Source of the DNA: Pseudomonas sp. CC120222-01a
GTDB taxonomy: Bacteria; Pseudomonadota; Gammaproteobacteria; Pseudomonadales; Pseudomonadaceae
NCBI RefSeq assembly: GCF_003097235.1
Contig: NZ_QEQQ01000012.1
Coordinates: 109,462 to 173,461, forward strand
Length of the DNA stretch: 64,000 bases
Reading direction: 5' to 3'
The position numbers were made by a program, and so were the translations under genes. Below, piece by piece: positions 15,291 to 25,300 of this stretch (the stretch's first letter is position 1; every line of letters begins with the position of its first letter). The notes beneath the pieces are model-generated. The model saw only the letters and a list, made by a program, of their open reading frames with translations, did not search any database and was not told the DNA's origin.

Positions 15291-16979
15291 ATGCAAGCCG
15301 ACTTCTGGAATGACAAACGCCCCGAGGGCGTGCCTTCCACCATCGACCTTCACGCGTACGCTTCGGTCGTCGAGGTGTTCGAGCGCAGCTGCAAGCGCTT
15401 TGCCGAGCGCCCGGCGTTCAGCAACCTGGGCTTGACCCTGAGCTACGCCGAGCTCGAACGCCATTCGGCAGCGTTCGCCGCCTGGCTGCAGCAGCACACT
15501 GACCTCAAGCCGGGTGATCGCATTGCGGTGCAGATGCCCAACGTCCTGCAATACCCCATCGCCGTGTTTGGCGCCCTGCGCGCCGGGCTGATCGTGGTCA
15601 ATACCAACCCGCTGTACACCGAGCGCGAAATGCGTCACCAGTTCAAGGATGCCGGGGCCCGCGCACTGGTGTACCTGAACATGTTCGGCAAGCGCGTGCA
15701 GGAGGTGCTGCCCGATACCGGCATCGAGTACCTGATCGAGGCGAAGATGGGCGACCTGCTGCCTGCAGCCAAGGGCTGGCTGGTCAATACCGTGGTCGAC
15801 AAGGTCAAGAAGATGGTCCCGGCCTATCATCTGCCCCAGGCCATTTCGTTCAAGCAGGTACTGCGCGAAGGCCGCAGCCTGACGCACAAGCCGGTGCCGC
15901 TGTCGCTCGATGACATCGCCGTGCTGCAGTACACCGGCGGTACCACGGGCCTGGCCAAGGGAGCCATGCTCACCCACGGCAACCTGGTGGCCAACATGCT
16001 GCAGGTGCTGGCCTGCTTCTCCCAGCATGGCCCGGACGGGCAGCGGCTGATCAAGGAAGGGCAGGAGGTGATGATTGCACCGCTGCCGCTGTACCACATC
16101 TATGCCTTCACCGCGAACTGCATGTGCATGATGGTGACCGGCAACCACAACGTGCTGATCACCAACCCGCGTGATATCCCCGGCTTCATCAAGGAGCTGG
16201 GCAAGTGGCGTTTTTCCGCGCTTCTGGGGCTGAATACCTTGTTCGTTGCGCTGATGGACCATCCAGGCTTCCGTCAGCTGGACTTTTCGGCACTGAAAGT
16301 CACCAACTCCGGCGGCACGGCACTGGTCAAGGCCACTGCCGAGCGTTGGGAAACACTCACCGGCTGCCGTATCGTCGAGGGCTACGGCCTGACCGAAACC
16401 TCGCCGGTGGCCAGCACCAACCCCTACGGCCAGCTGGCGCGGCTGGGCACGGTGGGCATGCCGGTGCCGGGCACGGTGTTCAAGGTCATCGATGATGACG
16501 GCAACGAACAGCCGCTGGGTGAACGCGGCGAGCTGTGCATCAAGGGCCCGCAAGTAATGAAGGGTTATTGGCAGCAACCGGAGGCCACGGCGCAGGCGCT
16601 GGATGCCGAGGGCTGGTTCAAGACCGGCGATATCGCGGTGATCGACCCGGACGGCTTCACCCGCATCGTCGACCGCAAGAAGGACATGATCATCGTCTCC
16701 GGTTTCAACGTGTACCCCAACGAAATCGAGGATGTGGTGATGGGCCATCCGCAGGTGGCCAACTGCGCGGCCATCGGTGTGCCGGACGAGCGTTCGGGCG
16801 AGGCAGTGAAGTTGTTCGTGGTGGCGCGTGAGGGTGGGGTGAGCGTCGACGACCTCAAGGCCTACTGCAAGGCCAACTTCACCGGCTACAAGGTGCCCAA
16901 GCACATCGTGGTGCGTGAGTCGCTGCCAATGACCCCGGTGGGCAAGATTCTGCGCAGGGAATTGCGCGACATCGCTTGA
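15291..16979 (+). CDS. fadD2: long-chain fatty acid-CoA ligase (FadD2)
   Basis: A 562-residue ANL-superfamily enzyme. It has the P-loop-like motif YTGGTTGLAKGAM near residue 210, GYGLTETSPV near 365, and the A8/A10 motifs VDRKKDMIIVSGFNVYP and PVGKILRRELRD. It activates fatty acids with ATP and CoA at the inner membrane for beta-oxidation. GAGGAAC lies 8 bases before the ATG. It shares the first strong region LQQHTDLKPGDRIAVQ with the downstream paralogue, so the pair arose by duplication. The number follows the P. putida convention as I recall it. Confidence 0.9.
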   Translation: MQADFWNDKRPEGVPSTIDLHAYASVVEVFERSCKRFAERPAFSNLGLTLSYAELERHSAAFAAWLQQHTDLKPGDRIAVQMPNVLQYPIAVFGALRAGLIVVNTNPLYTEREMRHQFKDAGARALVYLNMFGKRVQEVLPDTGIEYLIEAKMGDLLPAAKGWLVNTVVDKVKKMVPAYHLPQAISFKQVLREGRSLTHKPVPLSLDDIAVLQYTGGTTGLAKGAMLTHGNLVANMLQVLACFSQHGPDGQRLIKEGQEVMIAPLPLYHIYAFTANCMCMMVTGNHNVLITNPRDIPGFIKELGKWRFSALLGLNTLFVALMDHPGFRQLDFSALKVTNSGGTALVKATAERWETLTGCRIVEGYGLTETSPVASTNPYGQLARLGTVGMPVPGTVFKVIDDDGNEQPLGERGELCIKGPQVMKGYWQQPEATAQALDAEGWFKTGDIAVIDPDGFTRIVDRKKDMIIVSGFNVYPNEIEDVVMGHPQVANCAAIGVPDERSGEAVKLFVVAREGGVSVDDLKAYCKANFTGYKVPKHIVVRESLPMTPVGKILRRELRDIA

Positions 16980-16990
16980 GACCGCGCTGG

Positions 16991-17076
16991 CTTCTTCGCG
17001 GGCGAGCCCGCTCCCACAGAGACCGCACATGCTTGAAGGTTGTGTAGAACCTGTGGGTGCGGGCTTGCCCGCGAAT
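16991..17076. repeat. paired REP elements between the two fadD genes
   Basis: Two inverted REP units with slightly degenerate cores (GCGGGCGAGCCCGC and GTGGGTGCGGGC). They divide the 357-bp gap between the fadD genes, which argues that the second gene has its own promoter. Confidence 0.85.
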
Positions 17077-17139
17077 GCTTCCGAGGTGCTCTGGCAGGCA
17101 GCTTACAGCCCGATTTGCGACATTTTGGTCAATTACTCT

Positions 17140-17173
17140 AAAAATGACTTGTATCGTTCATTGAGTCATTTTT
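17140..17173. promoter_or_regulatory. inverted repeat upstream of fadD1
   Basis: AAAAATGACT at 17140-17149 and AGTCATTTTT at 17164-17173 are perfect 10-bp complements with a 14-bp centre. It lies about 165 bp before the fadD1 start in an AT-rich stretch. It could be an operator, or a hairpin with a terminal T-run. It does not match the PsrA consensus I remember. Confidence 0.5.
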
Positions 17174-17336
17174 GTGACCGCGAGGCCGGTCTTGGCCCCT
17201 AGGCGACCCCAATCAAAGCTGTTACTCTCGGCGCGCTTTCAGATGATTCGGTTTGCAACGAACCGCCATCGCATATCAATAATAAGCGCATCGACGCGCG
17301 AATCGAACTTCGCTGTTGCTGAAGGAGTGGGCTTCC

Positions 17337-19034
17337 ATGATCGAAAATTTTTGGAAGGATAAATACCCAGCCGGGATTACGGCGGAAATCAATCCTGACG
17401 AATTCCCCAATATCCAGGCGGTACTCAAGCAATCCTGCCAACGCTTTGCCAATAAACCGGCCTTTAGCAACCTGGGCAAGACTATCACCTATGGCGAGCT
17501 CTACGCGCTATCAGGCGCTTTCGCGGCCTGGCTGCAGCAGCACACTGACCTCAAGCCGGGTGACCGCATTGCCGTCCAGCTGCCCAATGTCCTGCAATAC
17601 CCGGTAGCGGTATTCGGTGCCATGCGCGCCGGCCTGATCGTGGTCAACACCAACCCGCTGTACACCGTGCGCGAGATGGAGCACCAGTTCAACGACTCCG
17701 GTGCCAAGGCTCTGGTGTGCCTGGCCAACATGGCGCACCTGGCCGAGAAGGTGGTGCCCAAGACCCAGGTCAAGCATGTCATCGTCACCGAAGTGGCCGA
17801 CCTGCTGCCGCCGCTCAAGCGCCTGCTGATCAACAGCGTGATCAAGTACGTGAAGAAGATGGTGCCGGCCTACAACCTGCCGCGTGCCGTGCGCTTCAAC
17901 GATACCCTGGCGCTGGGCAAGGGCCAGCCGGTCACCGAAGCCAACCCGCAAGCCAACGACGTGGCGGTGCTGCAGTATACCGGCGGTACCACCGGCGTGG
18001 CCAAGGGCGCGATGCTGACCCACCGCAACCTGGTGGCCAACATGCTGCAGTGCCGGGCGCTGATGGGCTCCAACCTGAAAGAAGGCTGCGAAATCCTCAT
18101 CACCCCGCTGCCGCTGTACCACATCTATGCCTTTACCTTCCATTGCATGGCGATGATGCTGATCGGCAACCACAACGTGCTGATCAGCAACCCACGCGAC
18201 CTGCCGGCAATGGTCAAGGAGCTGGGCAAGTGGAAGTTCAGCGGTTTTGTCGGCCTCAACACGCTGTTCGTGGCGCTGTGCAACAACGAGGCATTCCGCG
18301 CCCTGGACTTCTCGGCGCTGAAGATCACCCTGTCCGGGGGCATGGCCCTGCAGCTGAGCGTGGCCGAGCGCTGGAAGAGCGTCACCGGCTGTGCCATCTG
18401 CGAAGGCTACGGCATGACCGAAACCAGCCCGGTGGCGGCGGTGAACCCGGCCGAGGCCAACCAGGTGGGCACCATCGGCATCCCGGTGCCATCGACCCTG
18501 TGCAAGGTCATCGACGACGCCGGCAACGAGCTGCCGCTGGGCGCAACCGGCGAGCTGTGCGTCAAGGGCCCGCAGGTCATGAAGGGCTACTGGCAGCGTG
18601 AAGACGCCACCACCGAGATCCTCGACAGCGAAGGCTGGCTGAAGACCGGTGACATCGCGCTGATCCAGCCGGATGGCTACATGCGCATCGTCGATCGCAA
18701 GAAGGACATGATCCTGGTCTCGGGCTTCAACGTGTACCCCAACGAGCTGGAAGACGTGCTCGCCGCCTTGCCGGGCGTGCTGCAGTGCGCGGCCATCGGT
18801 GTGCCGGACGAGAAGTCGGGTGAAGTGATCAAGGTGTTCATCGTGGTCAAGCCGGGCATGACCGTGACCAAGGAGCAGGTGATGGAGCACATGCGTGCCA
18901 ATGTCACTGGCTACAAGGTGCCGCGTTACATCGAGTTCCGCGATGCGCTGCCGACCACCAACGTCGGCAAGATTCTGCGCCGTGAACTGCGTGATGAAGA
19001 ACTGAAGAAGCAGGGGCTGAAGAAGATCGCCTGA
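17337..19034 (+). CDS. fadD1: long-chain fatty acid-CoA ligase (FadD1)
   Basis: A 565-residue paralogue of the upstream ligase with all ANL motifs: YTGGTTGVAKGAM, GYGMTETSPV, VDRKKDMILVSGFNVYP, NVGKILRRELRD. The ATG at 17337 (MIENFWKDKYP) has GGAG ten bases upstream, so I reject the earlier in-frame start. In P. putida this is the main medium- and long-chain acyl-CoA synthetase, feeding beta-oxidation and polyhydroxyalkanoate synthesis. An inverted repeat in its leader is a candidate regulatory site. Confidence 0.92.
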   Translation: MIENFWKDKYPAGITAEINPDEFPNIQAVLKQSCQRFANKPAFSNLGKTITYGELYALSGAFAAWLQQHTDLKPGDRIAVQLPNVLQYPVAVFGAMRAGLIVVNTNPLYTVREMEHQFNDSGAKALVCLANMAHLAEKVVPKTQVKHVIVTEVADLLPPLKRLLINSVIKYVKKMVPAYNLPRAVRFNDTLALGKGQPVTEANPQANDVAVLQYTGGTTGVAKGAMLTHRNLVANMLQCRALMGSNLKEGCEILITPLPLYHIYAFTFHCMAMMLIGNHNVLISNPRDLPAMVKELGKWKFSGFVGLNTLFVALCNNEAFRALDFSALKITLSGGMALQLSVAERWKSVTGCAICEGYGMTETSPVAAVNPAEANQVGTIGIPVPSTLCKVIDDAGNELPLGATGELCVKGPQVMKGYWQREDATTEILDSEGWLKTGDIALIQPDGYMRIVDRKKDMILVSGFNVYPNELEDVLAALPGVLQCAAIGVPDEKSGEVIKVFIVVKPGMTVTKEQVMEHMRANVTGYKVPRYIEFRDALPTTNVGKILRRELRDEELKKQGLKKIA

Positions 19035-19060
19035 TCTTCTGGATCTCGGCTGGCTTTACT

Positions 19061-19135
19061 GGCCTCTTCGCGGGCAAGCCCGCTCCCACAGGGTTTTGCA
19101 GTACTTGTGGGAGCGGGCTTGCCCGCGAAGAGGCC
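19061..19135. repeat. paired REP elements
   Basis: Inverted REP pair (GGCCTCTTCGCGGGCAAG... and its mirror) in the 108 bp between the converging fadD1 and FAD-oxidoreductase genes. Confidence 0.9.
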
Positions 19136-19142
19136 GGTGAAA

Positions 19143-20450
19143 TCAGCGCAGCTTCTCAAGCATCTGGTAGTACCACATCCCCGCCGCCAGCAGCGGATTG
19201 CCCAGCAAGTCCCCCATCGGCACTCGCACGTGCTTGCACTGCGCAAAGGTGTCGAACTTCTCCAGCGTTCCAGTCAGTGCCTCGGCCATGATTTCGCCCA
19301 TGATATGGCTGGTGGCGATGCCGTGCCCGGAATAGCCCTGGCAGTACCACACGTTGTCCGACAGCTTGCCCAGTTGCGGGATGCGGTTGACCACGATGCC
19401 CATCGCACAGCTCCACTGGAACTCGATCGGCACGCCCTTGAGCGCCGGGAAGGTGCGCTCGATGCACGGGCGCAGCTCGCCTTCGATGTCACGCGAGTCC
19501 TTGCCCGAATAGTTGGCGCCGCCGCCGAACAGCAAACGCTTGTCGGCCGTCAGGCGGTAGTAGTCGAGGACGAAACGGCAGTCGTACACCGCCAGGTCCT
19601 GCGGGTTGATCTGCTCCGCCAGATCGCCCAGCGGAGCGGTGGTGACGATGCCGCCCATGGCCGGGAAGATCTTGCCCTTGAGCTGGCGCTTTTCCAGCTT
19701 GTGGTAGACGTCACCGGCGAGCATCACCTGGCGTGCTTCGACCCGCCCGTGGGCGGTGACGACCGCAGGGCGCGGGCCATGGACGATGTCCAGCACTTCG
19801 GAGTTCTCGAAGATCAGCGCGCCCAGGCTGTGGGCGGCGCGGGCCTCGCCCAGGCACAGGTTGAGCGGGTGCAGGTGCAGGTTGCGCAGATTCTTCAGTG
19901 CGCCCAGGTACAGCGGGCTTTGCAGGTGCTCGGCGACACCCTTGCGGTCGAGCAACTGTACCTGGTCGCCCATGCCACGGCGCTCGGCTTCGGTCTGGAA
20001 GCTGCGTAGCTCCTCCATGTGCGAAGGTTTCATCGCCGCGTGCAGGTGACCGCGCTTGAGGTCGCAGTCGATGCCGTAGCGCTCGACCCGCTGCTCGATC
20101 ACCTGATGCCCACGCCAGCGCAGGTGCCAGATGAAATCATCGACCTCGGCGCCCAGGTGGTTGCGCATCTGTGTGCGCATGGCCTCGTCACCCGACAGGC
20201 TGCCGGTGACCTGGCCGCCATTGCGTCCGCTGGCACCCCAGCCGATGCGGTTGGTCTCGACGATCGCCACCTTCAGGCCGCGTTCGGCCAGCTCCACCGC
20301 GGTGGCCACGCCGGTGAAACCACCGCCGATGATTGCCACGTCGACCTGCACCGTGCCCTTGAGCTGCGGGTACTCGGTGTGGTCGTTCAGCGAGGCGCTG
20401 TAATAGGACGGCGCGCGCTGGGCCGGGCCGTTGTTCAATGCTGCGTTCAT
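19143..20450 (-). CDS. FAD-dependent oxidoreductase, gamma-glutamylputrescine oxidase-like (PuuB)
   Basis: A 435-residue DAO-family flavoprotein. A Rossmann FAD motif, VDVAIIGGGFTGVATAVELAERG, lies at about residues 28-50, and a conserved GWGASGRNGGQVTGS follows at about 70. The C-terminus carries the substrate-site region MGIVVNRIPQLG and YCQGYSGHGIATSH. In the Puu pathway this class oxidises gamma-glutamylputrescine to the aldehyde. The upstream glutamine-synthetase-like gene, 30 bp away in the same orientation, supports that pairing. Confidence 0.83.
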   Translation of the reverse strand: MNAALNNGPAQRAPSYYSASLNDHTEYPQLKGTVQVDVAIIGGGFTGVATAVELAERGLKVAIVETNRIGWGASGRNGGQVTGSLSGDEAMRTQMRNHLGAEVDDFIWHLRWRGHQVIEQRVERYGIDCDLKRGHLHAAMKPSHMEELRSFQTEAERRGMGDQVQLLDRKGVAEHLQSPLYLGALKNLRNLHLHPLNLCLGEARAAHSLGALIFENSEVLDIVHGPRPAVVTAHGRVEARQVMLAGDVYHKLEKRQLKGKIFPAMGGIVTTAPLGDLAEQINPQDLAVYDCRFVLDYYRLTADKRLLFGGGANYSGKDSRDIEGELRPCIERTFPALKGVPIEFQWSCAMGIVVNRIPQLGKLSDNVWYCQGYSGHGIATSHIMGEIMAEALTGTLEKFDTFAQCKHVRVPMGDLLGNPLLAAGMWYYQMLEKLR

Positions 20451-20480
20451 GGGTGTTCCTTGTTCTGAATAGGGTAAGGC

Positions 20481-21845
20481 TCAGGCCTGGTGCAGGTACC
20501 AGCGCCAGTCCTGTTCGCTGACTTCGGCCATGAACTGGCGGTACTCGGCGCGCTTGACCTTCAGGTAGACGCCGAGGAACGCCTCGCCGAGCGCTTCCCG
20601 CGCCCAGTGCGAGCGCTCCAGTGCGTCGAGTGCGGTCAGCCAGTCGGTGGGCAGGTGTTCGGTGGCCTGGGCATAGCCGTTGCCTTCCACCGGCGCACCG
20701 GGGTCCAGCTGCTCGCGGATGCCACGATGGCTGGCGGCCAGAATGGCGGCAGCCGCCAGGTATGGGTTGGCATCGGCGCCACAGATGCGGTGCTCGACAT
20801 GCCGGCTGTTGGCCGGGCCACCGGGTACACGCAGGCTGACGGTGCGGTTGTCGACGCCCCAGGTCGGCGCCAGCGGGGCATAGCTGTTGGCCTGGAAGCG
20901 GCGGAACGAGTTGGCGTTGGGGCAGAACAGCAGCAGTGAGTCACGCAGGTGGCGGAGCATGCCGGCCACCGCCTGGCGCAACAGCGGGGTGCCGGCTTTG
21001 TCTTCGCTGGCGAACAGGTTGTTGCCGGCGCTGTCGGCCAGGCTCAGGTGCATGTGCATGCCGGTGCCGGCGAGTTGCGCGAACGGCTTGGCCATGAAGC
21101 AGGCTTGCATGCCATGGGCATGGGCCACGCCCTTGACCAGGCGCTTGTAGCGCACGGCCTGGTCCATTGCTTCCAGGGCATCGCCATGCTCCAGGGTGAT
21201 TTCCACCTGGCCCGGGGCATATTCCGAGATCGCCGTGCGCGCCGGAATGCCTTGGGCCTTGCAGGCGGCATACAAGTCGGCGAGGAAGGGTTCGATCTGT
21301 TCCAGTTCGCGCAGGCCGTAAACCTGGGTCGTGCGCGGCCGGCCACCGTCGTTGTCCAGTGCCGGTTGTGGGCGGCCCTGGGCATCGCGCTGCTGGTCGA
21401 GCAGGTAGAACTCCAGCTCGCAGGCCATCACCGGGTGGTAACCGTCAGCCTTGAGTGCTTCGATGGTGCGCAGCAATACATGGCGCGGGTCGGCGACACT
21501 GGCTGGCAGGCCTTCGCTCGGGTGCATGCTGACCTGCACGGCGGCTGTCGGCACACGGCGCCAGGGCAGGCGCACCAGGCTGCCTTCAAGCGGGTAGGCG
21601 CGGCAGTCGATGTCGCCGACATCCCAGACCAGGCCGGAGTTTTCCACGTCGTCGCCATTGAGGGTCAGGCCAAGGATGGTGCTGGGCAGCGGGCGGCCGC
21701 TCTGGTACACCGCCAGCAGTTCCTCGCGGTGCAGCAGCTTGCCGCGTGGCACGCCGTTGGCGTCGAGGATGAACAGCTCGAACAGTTCGATATCAGGGTT
21801 TTCGGCCAGGAAACGACTGGCGTGCTCTACAGGTGCAAAGTGCAT
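20481..21845 (-). CDS. glutamine synthetase family, gamma-glutamylpolyamine synthetase-like (PuuA/SpuI)
   Basis: A 454-residue GS-fold enzyme: an N-terminal beta-grasp region (ELFELFILDANGVPRGKLL), the metal-binding segment MACELEFYLLDQQ, the ATP/Mg region AQLAGTGMHMHLSL, and RVPGGPANSRHVEHRICGADANPYLA. The adenylylation tyrosine region of GlnA is absent, so it is a GlnA-like ligase that probably joins glutamate to an amine. I use the ATG at 21845. A GTG five codons upstream is possible. It is probably co-transcribed with the downstream flavoenzyme. Confidence 0.82.
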   Translation of the reverse strand: MHFAPVEHASRFLAENPDIELFELFILDANGVPRGKLLHREELLAVYQSGRPLPSTILGLTLNGDDVENSGLVWDVGDIDCRAYPLEGSLVRLPWRRVPTAAVQVSMHPSEGLPASVADPRHVLLRTIEALKADGYHPVMACELEFYLLDQQRDAQGRPQPALDNDGGRPRTTQVYGLRELEQIEPFLADLYAACKAQGIPARTAISEYAPGQVEITLEHGDALEAMDQAVRYKRLVKGVAHAHGMQACFMAKPFAQLAGTGMHMHLSLADSAGNNLFASEDKAGTPLLRQAVAGMLRHLRDSLLLFCPNANSFRRFQANSYAPLAPTWGVDNRTVSLRVPGGPANSRHVEHRICGADANPYLAAAAILAASHRGIREQLDPGAPVEGNGYAQATEHLPTDWLTALDALERSHWAREALGEAFLGVYLKVKRAEYRQFMAEVSEQDWRWYLHQA

Positions 21846-21928
21846 GATGGGTTCGCTCACAGGCGCACAGGACCTGCGCGCAGGCGCGGTCCAGATGAGA
21901 CTAACGGCCGTACGGCGGCCGGGTTTGG

Positions 21929-22093
21929 TCACAAAGGCGTGAGCGAAGCATCCGGTGGGCGTGCGTGGCGGCAATGCCACAGGGCCCAGAAGGCGAGAAT
22001 GATGTGGACCAGCGGATTTTCACCGGCGCGGGACCGGGCCTTCGCTAGCGAAGGGCGGGACGACGGTGGGGCGATGGTCTGGACGGGAGTCAT
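21929..22093 (-). CDS. possible small protein, 54 aa, one hydrophobic segment
   Basis: An open frame from ATG 22093 encodes a basic, proline-rich N-terminus and one hydrophobic stretch (NPLVHIILAFWALWHC), ending 83 bp before the start of the PuuA-like gene. A TTG start at 22144 would extend it. The ribosome site (AAAGG) is weak. The hydrophobic segment looks like a membrane or membrane-anchored peptide. I believe similar short ORFs occur in other pseudomonads but cannot check. It could also be untranslated leader. Confidence 0.4.
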   Translation of the reverse strand: MTPVQTIAPPSSRPSLAKARSRAGENPLVHIILAFWALWHCRHARPPDASLTPL

Positions 22094-22176
22094 GCCTTTG
22101 ATACTCACATGCGGCGTAAGGTTGATTAAAGCAGTGAATGGCAACCTTTACATCGCACCTGGCTAAACATTGTGCG

Positions 22177-22269
22177 GGCCTTTTCGCGGGCAAGCCCGCT
22201 CCCACAGGTACTTTGCAGGGATCAGCCACCACGCGATCCTGTGGGAGCGGGCTTGCCCGCGAAGAGGCC
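22177..22269. repeat. paired REP elements
   Basis: Inverted REP pair in the leader between the small ORF and hrpA (GGCCTTTTCGCGGGCAAG... and its mirror). Confidence 0.88.
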
Positions 22270-22367
22270 GGTACAGGCAGCAGAGAGCCGGCAAATCTGC
22301 GACAATCGCGCATCCTTCGAATGCCGATCATGAAAAAGCAGGCCCACCTGCATCACTAAAAAGCCCC

Positions 22368-25300
22368 ATGACTGACCAAGCCATCGACAAACTGCTGCAA
22401 AACCTCGACCACGCCATGATCGCCGAGCGCCACCGCCTGCGCCGGCAGTTGCATGAACTGCGCAAGCGCCCCGACGAGGCCAAGCTGGCGCAGTGGGTAG
22501 AAAAGGTCCAGGCCTCTTGCGCCCAAGTCACCGCACGCCAGAACAGCGTGCCGCCGATCCGTTACGACGACAGCCTGCCGATTGCCGCCAAGCGTGACGA
22601 GATCAAGAAGGCCCTGGCCGAAAACCAGGTACTGGTGATCGCCGGCGAAACCGGTTCGGGCAAGACCACCCAGTTGCCGAAGATCTGCCTGGAACTGGGC
22701 CGCGGCAGCCATGGCCTGATCGCCCATACCCAGCCACGGCGGATTGCAGCGCGCAGCGTCGCCGCGCGGGTTGCCGAAGAGCTCGGCACGCCGCTGGGCG
22801 GGCTGGTTGGCTACCAGGTGCGCTTCGAAGACCAGAGCGATGCCAACACCCTGGTCAAGCTGATGACCGACGGCATCCTGCTGGCCGAAACCCAGCACGA
22901 CCGTTTCCTCGAACGCTACGACACGATCATCGTCGACGAAGCCCACGAGCGCAGCCTGAACATCGACTTCCTGCTCGGCTACCTGAAGACCCTGCTGCAC
23001 CGCCGCCCGGACCTGAAGCTGATCATCACCTCGGCGACCATCGACCTGGAGCGCTTTTCCAAGCACTTCGACAATGCGCCGATCATTGAGGTGTCCGGGC
23101 GTACCTTCCCGGTGGAAACCTGGTACCGCCCGCTGACCAGCGAGCAGGACGAGGAGGGTAACCAGATCGAGGATGACCTGACCGTCGACCAGGCGATCCT
23201 CGCCTCCCTCGACGAGATCGCCCAGCATGAACGCAGCGTGGGCAAAGGCCCCGGCGATGTGCTGGTGTTCCTCCCGGGTGAGCGGGAAATCCGCGATGCC
23301 GCGGAGATCCTGCGCAAGGCGCAACTGCGCCACACCGAGATCCTGCCGCTGTATGCGCGCCTGTCGCCGGCCGAGCAGCAGCGCATCTTCCAGTCGCACA
23401 CCGGGCGCCGCGTGGTGCTCGCCACCAACGTCGCGGAAACCTCGCTGACCGTGCCCGGCATCCGTTACGTGATCGACACCGGTACCGCGCGCATCAGCCG
23501 CTACAGCTACCGCGCCAAGGTCCAGCGCCTGCCGATCGAAGCCGTGTCCCAGGCCAGTGCCAACCAGCGCAAGGGCCGCTGCGGCCGGGTCGAGCCGGGT
23601 ATCTGCATCCGGCTGTACAGCGAAGAAGACTTCAACGGTCGCCCGGCCTTCACCGACCCTGAGATCCTGCGCACCAACCTGGCGGCGGTGATCCTGCAGA
23701 TGCTGCACCTGCGCCTGGGCTCGATCGACGCCTTCCCGTTCATCGAGCCGCCGGATGGCAAGGCCATCAGCGACGGCTTCAACTTGTTGCAGGAACTCTC
23801 GGCGGTCAACCGCGAGAACCAGCTGACGCCGATCGGCCGCCAGCTGGCGCGCCTGCCGATCGACCCGCGGCTGGGCCGCATGCTGCTCGAGGGCGCCCGC
23901 CAGGGCAGCCTGCAGGAGGTGCTGATCGTCACCAGTGCGTTGTCGGTGCAAGATCCCCGCGAGCGCCCGCCGGAGCGCCAGCAGGCCGCCGACCAGGCTC
24001 ATGCGCAGTGGAAGGACGCCGATACCGACTTCGCCGCGCTGGTCAATCTGTGGCGTGGCTTCGAAGAGCAGCGCCAGGCGCTGACGGCCAGTCCGCTGCG
24101 CAACTGGTGCCGCAAGAATTTCCTGAACTATCTTCGCCTGCGCGAATGGCGCGATGCCCATCGCCAGCTGTCGCTGATCTGCCGCGAGCTGCAACTGACG
24201 GTCAACAAAGAGCCGTCCGACTATCAGAAGGTGCACAAGGCGATCCTCAGCGGCCTGCTCAGCCAGATCGGCCAGAAGACCGAGGAAGGCGATTACCAGG
24301 GTGCCCGCCAGCGGCGCTTCTGGGTGCACCCGTCTTCGGGCATTGGCCGCAAGCGCCCGCAGTGGGTGATGGCCGCCGAACTGGTGGAAACCACCAAGCT
24401 CTATGCGCGCATGGTCGCCAAGATCGAGCCTGACTGGATCGAGCCGCTGGCGACCCACCTGATCAAGAAGAATCACTTCGAGCCGCACTGGGAGAAGAAG
24501 CGCGGGCAGGTGGTGGCCTATGAGCAGATCACCTTGTACGGCCTGATCCTGGTCGGCCGCCGCCCGGTGCACTTTGGCCCGATCGACCCGGTCACCTCGC
24601 GTGAGCTGTTCATTCGCGAAGGCCTGGTCGGCGGTGAAATCCAGTCGCGGGCCAAGTGCCTGGCTGCGAACAAGCGCCTGCTCGAAGAGCTCGATGAACT
24701 GGAGGCCAAGGCCCGTCGGCGCGACATTCTCGCCGATGAAGAAACCTTGTACGCCTTCTACGAAGCACGCTTGCCGGCGGAGATCCATCAGACCGCGACC
24801 TTCGATGCCTGGTACCGCATGACCAGCCAGAAGGACCCGAACCTGCTGATCATGCGCGAGGAAGACGTGCTGGCCCGCGAGGCCAGCGAAGTCACCGCCG
24901 CGCAGTACCCGGACAGCATGCAGGTGGGTGAACTGCGCCTGCCGCTGACCTACCACTTCGAGCCTGGTCACCCGCGTGACGGCGTAACTGTGCGGGTGCC
25001 GGCGCCGCTGTTGCCGAACCTGCCTGGCGAGCGCCTGGAATGGCTGGTGCCGGGCCTGCTGGAGGCCAAGTGCGTAGCCCTGGTGCGCAACCTGCCCAAG
25101 GCGCTGCGCAAGAACTTCGTGCCGGTGCCGGACTTCGTCAAGGCCTCGCTGGCACGCATGACCTTCGGCCAGGGCGCGCTGCCCCAGGCGCTGGGCCAGG
25201 AGTTGCTGCGCATGACCGGCGCACGGGTTTCCGATGAGGCCTGGGCCGAGTCGGTCAACCTGGTCGAAGGCCACCTGCGCATGAACATCGAAGTGGTCGA

